Source of the DNA: Sediminibacterium sp.
GTDB lineage: Bacteria > Bacteroidota > Bacteroidia > Chitinophagales > Chitinophagaceae
Assembly: GCF_019264485.1 (NCBI RefSeq)
Contig: NZ_JAHVAA010000015.1
Span: 186,001-250,000 of the forward strand
Direction: 5' to 3'
Length of the DNA: 64,000 nucleotides
How positions within the stretch are numbered: the stretch's first letter is position 1; every line of letters starts with the position of its first letter. The translations under genes and the position numbers were made by a program. The notes beneath the pieces were generated by a model, which saw only the letters and a program-made list of their open reading frames with translations, was not told the DNA's origin and made no database searches. Positions 1 through 7,573 of the stretch are shown here, in pieces.

Positions 1-24
1 TTTCCGGCCCTGTTAAAGTTGTCG

Positions 25-2349
25 TCAGGAAATACGGCTCCATGCATTTTTACCTTTCTGTGACCTGAGGTAGTTTTTTAACAGCAAATTCTTTGCCATA
101 TCCAGTGTTGGATCCTCGTCCACTATCTGCTCGGCCATTGTTTTTGCCAGCTCGAGTAATTCCTTATCATTAACAATACTCGCTACTTTAAAGTTCAATG
201 CACCGCTCTGTCTGGTACCTGCAATGTCGCCCGGGCCACGCAATTCAAGGTCTTTTTCTGCAATTTTAAACCCGTCATTGGTGGCGCACATAGTATTGAT
301 CCGTTCTCTGCCTTCTTTGCTTACTTTGGCACCCGTTAATAAAATGCAAAAACTTTTCTCGCTGCCCCTTCCCACCCTTCCACGGAGCTGGTGCAACTGC
401 GATAAGCCGAATTTTTCTGAGCTTTCTATAACCATAACCGTTGCATTGGGCACATTTACGCCCACTTCTATCACGGTTGTACTCACCATTATCTGTGTAT
501 CACCACTTACAAAACGTTGCATATTGGTTTCCTTCTGCTCTGCCGGTTGGCGTCCGTGTAGCATACTGATGAGGTACCTGGGTTCGGGGAAAAAGCTTTT
601 TACCTGCTCATAGCCCTGCATCAGGTCCTCATAACTCAGTTTTTCACTTTCTTCAATCAATGGATATATAAAATAAGCCTGACGACCTTTTTGTATCTCG
701 GTTTTTACGAAATCCATCACACTGGCCCTTGCCGATTCATTACGGTGAACTGTGGTAATGGGTTGTCTGCCTGGCGGTAATTCATCCATTACACTATAAT
801 CCAGGTCACCATAGGCAGTCATGGCAAGTGTTCTTGGAATGGGAGTTGCCGTCATCACCAATACATGCGGCGGAACAGCAGCTTTTTCCCATAATTTGGC
901 CCTTTGTGCCACACCAAAACGGTGTTGTTCATCTACAATTACAATCCCCAGGTTTTTAAACTGTACCACGTCTTCTATTACCGCATGTGTGCCCACCACA
1001 AAATGAATGGTATCGTCCTGTAAGCCGGCCAATATTCTCTTTCTTTCTTTGCCTTTTACGGTACCCGTTAATAAAGCTATTTCAACAGGCATTTCTTTCA
1101 ATAATGCTTTCAGCCCATTGTAATGCTGCTGTGCAAGAATTTCTGTAGGAGCCATCAGACAACTCTGGTAGCCATTGTCTGCTGCCAGTAACATACTCAG
1201 CAAAGCCACAATGGTTTTACCACTGCCTACATCGCCCTGTAACAAACGATTCATCTGGTGTCCGCGGCCGGTATCGGTTCTGATTTCCCTGATTACCCTT
1301 TTCTGTGCACCTGTTAATTCAAAAGGCAGGTAATTGTTGTAAAAATTGTTGAACAGCTCACCCACTTTTTCAAATACTACACCCCTGCTGTTTTTATGTC
1401 GTTCAAGTCGAATCAGGTTCAGTCTTACCTGCGCGATAAAGAGTTCTTCAAATTTGAGTCTTTTGAGTGATCGCTCATATGCCTCCTGTGATACAGGAAA
1501 ATGAATATTGCAATAAGCTTCATAGCGGTTAATCAACTGCTGTTGCGCTATTATATGTTCCGGCAGGTTTTCCGGAATATCCGTTGGTTTAATTTGTGAG
1601 AACAACTGAAAACTAAGTTTGGCCAGTTGCCGCCCATTGAGTCCCCTGGCTTTTAATTTTTCTGTGGCAGGATATACGGGTTCGAGGTATTCTTTCCCAT
1701 CGGCTTTAGCCGCTACAAAAGGTTCTATTTCCGGATGCACCATTTGCGGTCTGCCACTAAAAAAACCGGTGCGACCAAAGACCAGGTATTTTTGTCCGGG
1801 TACCAGGTTTTTCTGCACCCAGCTAATTCCCTGGAACCAGGTGAGTTCGAGGCTGCCTGTTTCATCTTTTAATTGAGCCACCAATCTTTTGGCCCTGCCT
1901 GCACCTAATATTTCAAACTGTTGTAAAACACCTGCTACCTGTACAAAATCGGTTTGATAATTAATGCTGCTTATCTTATTTACCTTGGTCTTATCAATAT
2001 GCCGATGTGGAAAATGATCCAACAAATCGCCGAAAGTAAAAATCTCCAGCTCCTTACGCAGCATATCGCCCCGCAAAGGGCCCACACCCTTGAGGTATTC
2101 TATCGGCGTAGATAATATGTTCGATGTAGAGTGGTTGATGTGGGGTTTGATTTTTTGATCTTTGATTTTTGATTTACAAAGGAACTTACAGTATACAATA
2201 ATTTCCTTCCTTACAAATATCCTTTCTGGGAGGGATATAGAAAATTCAATCTTCAGAAAACAAGGGTTAGGGAACAGGCTAGAGGCAATAAGCAGCAAGA
2301 GACAAGATGGTTGACTCCTGTTTAATCCTATCACTCCTACCTGTCTCAT
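25..2349 (-). CDS. recG: ATP-dependent DNA helicase RecG
   Basis: RecG remodels stalled replication forks and branched recombination intermediates in the cytoplasm. The wedge/OB region follows an LKGVGPLRGDMLRKEL stretch (frame residues 86-101). Walker A GDVGSGKT is near residue 372 and the DEQH box (VDEQHRFG) near 470. The C-terminal helicase half has the QLRGRVGRG motif and the end is intact. The open frame reaches an ATG at 2349, but residues 1 to about 72 look non-coding: they include a tract of TTTGATT-type words and no family homology. No ATG, GTG or TTG occurs in frame between residue 18 and V89, so the real start, expected near 2110-2140, must be non-standard or altered. Product certain, start uncertain. 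Confidence 0.95.
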   Translation of the reverse strand: MRQVGVIGLNRSQPSCLLLLIASSLFPNPCFLKIEFSISLPERIFVRKEIIVYCKFLCKSKIKDQKIKPHINHSTSNILSTPIEYLKGVGPLRGDMLRKELEIFTFGDLLDHFPHRHIDKTKVNKISSINYQTDFVQVAGVLQQFEILGAGRAKRLVAQLKDETGSLELTWFQGISWVQKNLVPGQKYLVFGRTGFFSGRPQMVHPEIEPFVAAKADGKEYLEPVYPATEKLKARGLNGRQLAKLSFQLFSQIKPTDIPENLPEHIIAQQQLINRYEAYCNIHFPVSQEAYERSLKRLKFEELFIAQVRLNLIRLERHKNSRGVVFEKVGELFNNFYNNYLPFELTGAQKRVIREIRTDTGRGHQMNRLLQGDVGSGKTIVALLSMLLAADNGYQSCLMAPTEILAQQHYNGLKALLKEMPVEIALLTGTVKGKERKRILAGLQDDTIHFVVGTHAVIEDVVQFKNLGIVIVDEQHRFGVAQRAKLWEKAAVPPHVLVMTATPIPRTLAMTAYGDLDYSVMDELPPGRQPITTVHRNESARASVMDFVKTEIQKGRQAYFIYPLIEESEKLSYEDLMQGYEQVKSFFPEPRYLISMLHGRQPAEQKETNMQRFVSGDTQIMVSTTVIEVGVNVPNATVMVIESSEKFGLSQLHQLRGRVGRGSEKSFCILLTGAKVSKEGRERINTMCATNDGFKIAEKDLELRGPGDIAGTRQSGALNFKVASIVNDKELLELAKTMAEQIVDEDPTLDMAKNLLLKNYLRSQKGKNAWSRIS
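2146..2175. repeat. Single-armed TTTGATT word tract
   Basis: Consecutive near-copies TTTGATT, TTTTGATC, TTTGATT, TTTGATT. Read on the minus strand it falls in the dubious N-terminal extension of the recG frame, giving a lysine/isoleucine-rich stretch. No inverted partner was found nearby. It belongs to the word-tract class seen in many gaps of this window. Confidence 0.6.
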
Positions 2350-2408
2350 GTGCCCTGTTCCCTGAGTCTTGCTTCTTGTGTCTTGTTCCTTGCTCCTTGC
2401 CGCTTATA
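2288..2408. repeat. Heptad-word inverted repeat between recG and trpS
   Basis: The right half (2366-2407) is a run of 7-mers in register: GTCTTGC, TTCTTGT, GTCTTGT, TCCTTGC, TCCTTGC, CGCTTAT. The left half (2285-2305) contains GCAATAA, GCAGCAA, GAGACAA. Segment 2288-2306 pairs with 2389-2408 at 15 of 19 positions. It lies between the divergent recG and trpS genes. Confidence 0.6.
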
Positions 2409-2420
2409 GCTTCTCTTCCT

Positions 2421-2432
2421 TATCTTCGCCCA
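2421..2432 (+). promoter_or_regulatory. TATCTTCG element 4 nt before trpS ATG
   Basis: TATCTTCG (2421-2428) resembles the Bacteroidota -7 element TAnnTTTG and is followed by CCCA and then the ATG. A TTG lies at 2397-2399, at about -33 spacing. If the element is used, transcription would start at or next to the start codon, giving a leaderless mRNA. The same layout occurs before the genes at 18968 and 25225. Confidence 0.5.
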
Positions 2433-3443
2433 ATGGAAAAAGAGGTTGTTTTAAGTGGTATACGACCCACTGGTTTTTTGCACCTGGGTAATTATTTTGG
2501 TGCCATGCGTAATTATGTGCGTATGCAGGATGAGTTTAACTGCTATTTTTTTGTGGCCAACTGGCACAGCCTTACCACCCACCCCGATACACGCGAACTT
2601 AAAAACAGCGTTCTGCGTGTGATTGCAGAGAATGTAGCATGCGGACTCGACCCTGATAAAGTGGCCTTATACGTACAAAGCGATGTACCGGAAATAGCTG
2701 AACTCTACCTTTACCTCAATATGATGGCTTATAAAGGTGAACTGGAAAAAACAGTAACTTTTAAAGATAAGGTTCGCTTACAACCCGATAATGTAAATGC
2801 GGGTTTACTTACTTATCCCGTTTTGCAGGCTGCTGATATTCTGATACACAGGGCTGTAAAAGTACCGGTAGGCAAAGACCAGGAACAGCACCTCGAAATG
2901 GCCCGCAATTATGCAGAAAGATTTAACCATCGTTATGGTGATGTATTGCCGCTGCCATATGCTTTTAATTATGGCGGTGAACTGGTTAAAATTTTAAGTC
3001 TGGATGGTGAGGGTAAGATGAGCAAAAGTGAAAACCAGATGAATACCCTTTACCTGGCCGATGAAGATGACAGCATCCGTAAAAAAATCATGAAAGCCAA
3101 AACCGATCAGGGTCCTGCTGAACCCAATGCTGTAAAACCAGATTATATAGAGAATCTTTTTACTTTAATGAAGCTTGTAAGTACAGCAGATACCGTTCAG
3201 AAATTTGAGGATGATTTTAATAACAGCAGTTCAGGTAATTGTGTAATACGTTATGGGGATATGAAGAAACAGCTTGCCGAAGATATGATCCGTTTTATTC
3301 AACCCATTCGTGCCAAAGCCGCAGATATTCAACATAATCAGGAACTGCTCCAGAAAATTATTCGTCAGGGTGCCGATAAGGCCCGTGCCAGCGCCAGTGA
3401 AACGCTGAAACTGGTCAGGACTGCGGTGGGGATGGATTATTAG
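2433..3443 (+). CDS. trpS: Tryptophanyl-tRNA synthetase
   Basis: Class I aminoacyl-tRNA synthetase that charges tRNA-Trp. The 336-residue product starts MEKEVVLSGIRPTGFLHLGN. The HIGH-type motif is HLGN at residues 17-20, and KMSKS is at residues 195-199 (GEGKMSKSENQ). Length and motif spacing fit bacterial TrpRS. The frame is open upstream to 2307, but that part is built of TCTTG-type repeat words and has no TrpRS homology, so the ATG at 2433 is chosen. The gene is divergent from recG and followed by a deoxynucleoside kinase gene 145 bp downstream. Confidence 0.97.
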   Translation: MEKEVVLSGIRPTGFLHLGNYFGAMRNYVRMQDEFNCYFFVANWHSLTTHPDTRELKNSVLRVIAENVACGLDPDKVALYVQSDVPEIAELYLYLNMMAYKGELEKTVTFKDKVRLQPDNVNAGLLTYPVLQAADILIHRAVKVPVGKDQEQHLEMARNYAERFNHRYGDVLPLPYAFNYGGELVKILSLDGEGKMSKSENQMNTLYLADEDDSIRKKIMKAKTDQGPAEPNAVKPDYIENLFTLMKLVSTADTVQKFEDDFNNSSSGNCVIRYGDMKKQLAEDMIRFIQPIRAKAADIQHNQELLQKIIRQGADKARASASETLKLVRTAVGMDY

Positions 3444-3463
3444 CGTCTGAAAGACCGGAGCAG

Positions 3464-3574
3464 GAAAGTTGGAAGAAATGGGCTGAATACCTGTTATGAC
3501 AATAGTGTAATTCAACTCTTTCCTCACGGACTTCCCGACTCCCCTACTTTTTTCTCCCATTTCTCTCAACTTTC
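3464..3574. repeat. Long-range inverted repeat between trpS and dNK
   Basis: Segment 3464-3482 (GAAAGTTGGAAGAAATGGG) pairs with 3556-3574 at 17 of 19 positions, enclosing about 73 nt. Words such as GAAAGACCG and CGGACTTCCCGACT inside it resemble the AAAGTCCG octads at 38531 and 47867. It fills most of the gap between the two genes. Confidence 0.55.
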
Positions 3575-3588
3575 GTATTTTCATTTTT

Positions 3589-4224
3589 ATGGCGAAAACC
3601 AAGAAACCAAAACATGTGGCCGTGGCCGGTAATATAGGAGCCGGAAAGACCACGCTCACAGAGATGTTAAGTAAGCATTATCGCTGGATTCCTCAGTTTG
3701 AAGATGTGGACCATAACCCTTACCTCATGGATTTCTATGAGGATATGCCACGCTGGAGTTTTAACCTGCAGATATACTTCCTGAACAGCCGTTTGAATCA
3801 GCTGCTTGATATACATCATGGTACGGAAACCGTAATACAGGACCGTACTATTTATGAGGATGCAAATATTTTTGCGCCCAACCTGCATGAAATGGGGTTG
3901 ATGAGCAAACGCGATTTTGATAACTATTACCAGTTTTTTCAGACCCTGAAAACCATGGTACAGCCTCCTGATTTACTCATTTACCTGAAAGCCTCTGTAC
4001 CTACATTGGTGGCCCAGATTCAGAAAAGAGGGCGTGAATATGAAGAAAATATCAGGCTCGATTATTTGAAGCGCCTCAATGAATATTATAATAAGTGGAT
4101 CGATGGTTACAAAGAAGGTCAGTTACTGGTGATCGACTGCGATAAGAATAAATTTGCAGAGAGTGAGGAACATTTTGGGGAGATCATCAGCAAGGTAGAC
4201 GGTATGTTATTCGGCTTATTCTAA
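3589..4224 (+). CDS. Deoxynucleoside kinase family protein
   Basis: A 211-residue kinase of the dNK/dGK/dCK fold, which phosphorylates deoxynucleosides for nucleotide salvage. The P-loop is GNIGAGKTT at residues 14-22. The substrate-side DRTIYED motif begins at residue 85, and the LID-like arginine segment QKRGREYEENIR follows near 150. The start MAKTKKPKHVAVAGNIG gives the usual family length. The exact nucleoside preference (dA/dG versus dC) cannot be read from sequence. The gene is downstream of trpS, with a hairpin-rich gap on each side, so it probably has its own transcript. Confidence 0.88.
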   Translation: MAKTKKPKHVAVAGNIGAGKTTLTEMLSKHYRWIPQFEDVDHNPYLMDFYEDMPRWSFNLQIYFLNSRLNQLLDIHHGTETVIQDRTIYEDANIFAPNLHEMGLMSKRDFDNYYQFFQTLKTMVQPPDLLIYLKASVPTLVAQIQKRGREYEENIRLDYLKRLNEYYNKWIDGYKEGQLLVIDCDKNKFAESEEHFGEIISKVDGMLFGLF

Positions 4225-4258
4225 ATTTACCTGTTTGTAATACTGTGGCGACTGTTTT

Positions 4259-4324
4259 ATTGCCACTGAAAGCACAGAAGTACACAGAATTAGTTCAGTG
4301 TGTTTCAGTGTCTTCAGTGGCAAT
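4259..4324. repeat. Inverted repeat downstream of the dNK gene
   Basis: ATTGCCACTGAA (4259-4270) pairs perfectly with TTCAGTGGCAAT (4313-4324). The inner arms, built of CACAGAA and TTCAGTGT-type words, also pair at most positions down to a loop of about 4 nt. No T-run follows on either strand, so it is not a classical intrinsic terminator. Confidence 0.7.
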
Positions 4325-4364
4325 ACCCTTTATAAAACAATCTGTCCTATTTTTAAAAATAAAT

Positions 4365-4396
4365 TTTGCGAAACCAGATAGTTGCATATATATTTG
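4365..4396 (+). promoter_or_regulatory. Bacteroidota-type promoter for the DUF998 gene
   Basis: TTTG at 4365-4368, a 20-nt spacer, and TATATTTG at 4389-4396 match the -33 TTTG / -7 TAnnTTTG architecture exactly. The predicted start would be near 4403, giving a leader of about 26 nt before the ATG at 4429. This is the clearest promoter in the window. Confidence 0.7.
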
Positions 4397-4428
4397 CAAC
4401 CGAACGGTTTCTTATAAATTATTTTACC

Positions 4429-5073
4429 ATGAACACCATTGCATTATTGGTACTTGCTTCAGGAACAGTATCCTTATTGGCTTTCCTGACACTCCATTTT
4501 GTAAGCCGTGAATTTCACCCCGGCTGGCGTATGATCAGCGAATATGCGCTGGGATCACACAAATGGCTGCTCACTGTTTTCTTTGTATGCTGGGGTATTT
4601 GCTCTATATCGGCTTCTATTTTATTATGGAACCTGGTACATGGCTTTTGGCCTTCTGTTGGTATTGTATGCTTGTTCCTAACCGGTATTGGTGCTATCAT
4701 GGGAGGTTTGTTTGATGTGAAACACAAACTGCATGGAATGGCTTTTGGCATTGGTATACCTTTTCTCCCGCTCGGGGTATTATTGATCAGTTATACATTG
4801 ATAAAAGAAGATTTCTGGTCGCATGAACGATTGAGCATTTTATTATCCGCACATGCTATATGGCTATCAGTGGTGCTAATGGCCGTATCAATGGTTTTAT
4901 TGTTTTCAGGTTTTAAAAAAGCGGGTATTCCATTCGGACCAGCTATTGCGCCGCCAGAAAAATTACCGGCAGGCGTAATTGGCATCAATGGATACTTCAA
5001 CCGTTTACTGGTTATTTGTTACCTCTTATGGCCCATGCTGCTTGCATGGTTATATTATAACGCAAAGATTTGA
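4429..5073 (+). CDS. DUF998-family integral membrane protein
   Basis: A 214-residue protein with about six hydrophobic spans (roughly residues 3-22, 45-68, 74-94, 103-124, 139-160, 187-207). The first loop carries HPGWRMISEYALG, which resembles the conserved loop of the DUF998 family of unknown function. The open frame extends to 4366, but the ATG at 4429 sits correctly behind the promoter at 4365-4396 and starts the first membrane span cleanly. No enzymatic motif was seen, so no function is assigned. Confidence 0.75.
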   Translation: MNTIALLVLASGTVSLLAFLTLHFVSREFHPGWRMISEYALGSHKWLLTVFFVCWGICSISASILLWNLVHGFWPSVGIVCLFLTGIGAIMGGLFDVKHKLHGMAFGIGIPFLPLGVLLISYTLIKEDFWSHERLSILLSAHAIWLSVVLMAVSMVLLFSGFKKAGIPFGPAIAPPEKLPAGVIGINGYFNRLLVICYLLWPMLLAWLYYNAKI

Positions 5074-5093
5074 GCCGTTAACCAATCGAAATA

Positions 5094-5486
5094 TCAACTC
5101 GGCTGTAACAGGTCCCACAAATTTCCATACAGGTCTTTAAATACTGCTACAGTGCCATACGATTCTGTTTTAGGTTCCCGTACAAATTCAATACCATTGT
5201 TCATCATATGCCGATAGTCTCGCCAGAAATCATCTGTCTGCAGAAAGAGAAACACACGTCCGCCTGTCTGGTTACCGATACATTTCTCCTGTTCTTCTCC
5301 GGAGGCTTTAGCGAGTAAAATTTGTGTGCCATCAGAGCCGGGCGGGGCTATCAATACCCATCGTTTATTTTGTTCTGGCTGGTACATATCTTCTACCAGT
5401 GTAAAGTTGAGCTTACCTGTATAGAAATCGATGGCTTCGTCGTAGTCTTTTACCAATAATGAGATATGTATGATGGATTGTTTCAT
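5094..5486 (-). CDS. VOC (glyoxalase/bleomycin resistance fold) family protein
   Basis: A 130-residue single-domain VOC protein starting MKQSIIHISLLVKDYDEAIDFY. It has the typical beta-alpha-beta-beta-beta pattern: HISLLVKDYDEAIDFYTGKLNF in the first half, GGRVFLFLQTDDF at the second metal-binding repeat, and YGTVAVFKDLYGNLWDLLQPS at the end. His8 (HISLLV) and Glu/Asp positions near the end (FKDLYGNLWDL) could bind metal, but the substrate is unknown. The frame is open 32 codons upstream; those residues have no VOC similarity, so the inner ATG is preferred. Divergent from the acetyltransferase at 5600. Confidence 0.85.
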   Translation of the reverse strand: MKQSIIHISLLVKDYDEAIDFYTGKLNFTLVEDMYQPEQNKRWVLIAPPGSDGTQILLAKASGEEQEKCIGNQTGGRVFLFLQTDDFWRDYRHMMNNGIEFVREPKTESYGTVAVFKDLYGNLWDLLQPS

Positions 5487-5599
5487 GATTCCGGTTATAT
5501 GGCATGCTATTAAAAATACAGGATTTAGAGAAGTAATAGTATAAAAGTCACACCCCATTTTTTGATAATAATTATCTTGCAAACTGATAAATTAAACTC

Positions 5600-6040
5600 A
5601 TGTACCAACTTAGAAAAGCAGTAGCGGCAGATTATCCTGAACTCTTAGTTCTCTGGGAGGCTTCTGTAAGAGCTACGCATCATTTTCTTGATCCGGATGA
5701 TATTTTATTTTTCAAAAATATTATTCAGGAACATCATGCTTTTTCACTGGTAGCAATTACCTGCATTGTTGATGAACAAAACAAGGTACTTGGTTTTATG
5801 GGTATTGCAGAAGATAAAATGGAGATGCTTTTCCTCGACCCTGATCAAAGGGGAAAAGGTTTAGGCAAACAGCTGATGCAATATGCATTGAAAGAATACC
5901 ATATTACCAAAGTAGATGTGAATGAACAGAATGAAACTGCCAGAAGGTTTTATGAAAATTTTGGATTTACTGTAAAAAGCCGTTCCCCTTTTGATGGAAC
6001 AGATAAGCCTTACCCCATTTTACATATGGAACTAAAATAG
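5600..6040 (+). CDS. GNAT family N-acetyltransferase
   Basis: A 146-residue GNAT protein similar in layout to YjaB-type acetyltransferases. The acetyl-CoA pyrophosphate loop is QRGKGLGKQ at residues 83-91. It follows the beta-strand MEMLFLDPD and precedes the conserved NETARRFYENFGF segment near 112-124. It would transfer acetyl from acetyl-CoA to an unidentified amine. Divergently oriented to the VOC gene across a 113-bp gap. The acceptor substrate is not predictable. Confidence 0.88.
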   Translation: MYQLRKAVAADYPELLVLWEASVRATHHFLDPDDILFFKNIIQEHHAFSLVAITCIVDEQNKVLGFMGIAEDKMEMLFLDPDQRGKGLGKQLMQYALKEYHITKVDVNEQNETARRFYENFGFTVKSRSPFDGTDKPYPILHMELK

Positions 6041-6196
6041 TTTATCCATTTACCGTTCCCGCCACTCCGCCTACCATTTATTGTTATTTTTCAAAATCAC
6101 TTCGCCTCACACGTATTCTATAATCCAGGTCGTAGTCGACTATCATCAGTCATCAATTCTGTTAACAATTACGAACATTTCAATTATTTTCATTTT

Positions 6197-6204
6197 TATC
6201 TTTA
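6197..6204 (+). promoter_or_regulatory. Candidate -7 element TATCTTTA
   Basis: TATCTTTA lies 18 nt before the ATG at 6223 and differs from TAnnTTTG only at the last base. No convincing TTTG was found at the -33 spacing. Confidence 0.35.
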
Positions 6205-6222
6205 CACCACAATCAATCAAAA

Positions 6223-6642
6223 ATGGGTTTAGTTTATGCAACTATTACATTGATCAATGGCGAGGAGCTGATTCTTGCGAAAAGGCATCTGATTGGTACA
6301 GATGAAATAAAGCAGATGAATGCATCGATGTTCGTGAACAGTGGTGCATATATGATGGCCATTAATGAAACTATCTGCGAACAACTTAGCCTGTCAATTA
6401 AGGAAAAAAGAAAGGTTCAGTTAGCCAATGGTGAGATTGCCGAGTACAATGTGGCAGGGCCAATAGAAGTACGTTTTAAAAACCGAAGGTCAAATATGGA
6501 TGCCCTGGTTTTACCTGGTAACAATGAACCATTACTGGGAGCCATCCCGATGGAAGATATGGATGTATTGATTCACCCGCAAAGACAGGAATTGGTGGTG
6601 AATCCGGAACACCCCTATTTTGTCCAGATGGTGATGAAATAA
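6223..6642 (+). CDS. Clan AA retropepsin-like protein with Asn in place of the catalytic Asp
   Basis: A 139-residue protein with the single-lobe retropepsin-like layout known from prokaryotic clan AA aspartic proteases. It has an N-terminal strand MGLVYATITLIN, a flap-like region KVQLANGEIAEYNVAGPIEVRFKN, and the hydrophobic LLGAIPMEDMDV segment from residue 104. The family's active-site triad is D-T/S-G. Here residues 39-41 read N-S-G (FVNSGAYMM; codon AAC at 6337-6339). If the family assignment holds, proteolysis would be impaired unless this subgroup uses Asn differently. No partner gene is apparent. The fold assignment is fairly confident, catalytic activity is not. Confidence 0.72.
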   Translation: MGLVYATITLINGEELILAKRHLIGTDEIKQMNASMFVNSGAYMMAINETICEQLSLSIKEKRKVQLANGEIAEYNVAGPIEVRFKNRRSNMDALVLPGNNEPLLGAIPMEDMDVLIHPQRQELVVNPEHPYFVQMVMK

Positions 6643-7030
6643 AAAGCGATTCTCAGCCTAAGATATTATAGAAGCTTATTTAGTTTTTACAGCTACCAAT
6701 ATTTTACCCCCCTCAGAAAGAAAGTGCTACAGCATTTTAAAGTTGTAGCCTTAAACACGTAATGCATTTCAATGATGCAGTAGCCCGTGCGTATGCTACA
6801 ACCTACTCATTCAGTAGCTACGAATTGCGGGATATTACACCTTTATTGACCCAAAGAAAAAACAATAAAGAACGTTGGTTGCCACGAAACAACCTGGGGG
6901 TTCGTAATAGACAGCCCAGCCAAAAGCAAAACTGAAAAAACCGAGTTCACGGTAGCGGGAATTTTGCGTGACGCTGAATAAACAAACTCCGAACCATGGC
7001 GAAAGACAGGTGAGGGTAAAAATACTGCAG
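6643..7030. other. 388-bp non-coding gap before the bacteriocin-type cluster
   Basis: No convincing gene is seen. A 6-bp inverted repeat GCTACA/TGTAGC lies at 6726-6749, with further GCTAC/GTAGC words near 6780-6825. No TAnnTTTG element with a matching TTTG was found. It presumably carries the promoter of the precursor genes, but I cannot place it. Confidence 0.5.
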
Positions 7031-7219
7031 ATGCAACTACCAGAATTTAAAATGATGAATCTGGACGATCTTGACAACTCCGAAATGCAAGAGATATCCG
7101 GAGGCGCATGGCCAAAGTGGTTAAAGGGTATTACCTGGGCCGCTGTAGGCAAAGAAATCATCGATCACTGGGATGAGATCAAAAAAGGCCTGGTGGATGG
7201 ATGGAATTCAGTAAAATAA
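7031..7219 (+). CDS. Double-glycine leader peptide, bacteriocin-like precursor 1
   Basis: A 62-residue precursor with a 25-residue leader beginning MQLPEFKMMNLDDLDN and ending EMQEISGG. The spacing is typical of leaders cut by C39 peptidases after Gly-Gly. The predicted mature peptide has 37 residues (AWPKWLKGITWAAVGKEI at its start), with three Trp in the first half and four overall. The frame is open to 6968, but the ATG at 7031 gives a leader matching its neighbour. Precursor 2 begins 14 nt downstream, and its predicted mature peptide is also 37 residues. It is probably exported by the ABC transporter at 9214. Antibacterial or signalling activity is inferred from context only. Confidence 0.75.
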   Translation: MQLPEFKMMNLDDLDNSEMQEISGGAWPKWLKGITWAAVGKEIIDHWDEIKKGLVDGWNSVK

Positions 7220-7233
7220 AAAATCGTATTACT

Positions 7234-7428
7234 ATGACTCAATCAATTGATCTTTTAAAGTATGAAGGACTCTGCGAGTTATCTTCAGAACAAATGCTGG
7301 CAATTGAAGGTGGAGGGTTTTGGCGCGATGTAGCCTACCTCATTGGTGCAACAACCCATGCCATCTGGCAATTTTCAAAACAGGCAATGGAGTACCAGCA
7401 CTCCCTGCCGGCAAATTTAAAAAAGTAA
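7234..7428 (+). CDS. Double-glycine leader peptide, bacteriocin-like precursor 2
   Basis: A 64-residue precursor starting MTQSIDLLKYEGLCELSS. The leader is 27 residues and ends EQMLAIEGG, matching the EM..I.GG pattern of precursor 1. The predicted mature part is 37 residues, begins GFWRDVAYLIGATTHAIWQF, and is hydrophobic/amphipathic. Equal core lengths, adjacency (14-bp gap) and a shared terminator suggest a two-peptide (class IIb-like) system. A cut one residue later (after GGG) is possible. The frame extends to 7201 inside precursor 1, but the ATG at 7234 is a better start. No modification enzyme is nearby, so the peptide is probably unmodified. Confidence 0.75.
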   Translation: MTQSIDLLKYEGLCELSSEQMLAIEGGGFWRDVAYLIGATTHAIWQFSKQAMEYQHSLPANLKK

Positions 7429-7438
7429 TTAACCATGC

Positions 7439-7476
7439 AAGAACTGAGTTCGCAACAGAACTCAGTTCTTTTATTT
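7439..7476 (+). terminator. Intrinsic terminator after the precursor genes
   Basis: A perfect 13-bp stem (AAGAACTGAGTTC, 7439-7451, with its complement at 7458-7470), a 6-nt loop and a following T-rich stretch (TTATTT). It sits 10 nt after the precursor 2 stop. It probably caps an abundant precursor transcript, with partial read-through into the export genes. Confidence 0.85.
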
Positions 7477-7485
7477 CTAACAACT

Positions 7486-7572
7486 ATGAAAAAGAAACTG
7501 TCAACTTTCCAATGGTTTGTTTTCTTTCTTGCGCTCTTTTTACTTTCTGCATCCATTTTAAAATGCCATTAA
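7486..7572 (+). CDS. 28-residue single-span membrane peptide
   Basis: A small open frame from ATG at 7486 to TAA at 7570-7572. Its product starts MKKKLSTFQWFVFFLALFLL: a basic N-terminus and one hydrophobic span, ending with Cys-His. It lies between the precursor terminator and the CPBP gene, whose ATG follows at 7574. It could be an immunity-type peptide, an accessory peptide, or merely a translated leader that couples translation to the next gene. Coding status is uncertain; position and the clean N-terminus are the only support. Confidence 0.4.
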   Translation: MKKKLSTFQWFVFFLALFLLSASILKCH

Positions 7573-7573
7573 T

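Noticed and set aside
2307-2432. Upstream extension of the trpS frame
   Set aside because: The residues are encoded by TCTTG-type repeat words and lack TrpRS similarity; the ATG at 2433 begins the conserved N-terminus.
4313-4324. Inverted repeat after dNK as an intrinsic terminator
   Set aside because: No T-run follows the stem on either strand, so it is kept as a repeat only.
4245-4511. Plus-strand open frame across the dNK-DUF998 gap
   Set aside because: It crosses the inverted repeat at 4259-4324 and the promoter at 4365-4396, and overlaps the membrane protein gene in another frame.
6968-7030. Longer start for bacteriocin precursor 1
   Set aside because: It would add 21 residues to the leader with no match to GG-leader patterns; the ATG at 7031 gives a leader comparable to precursor 2.
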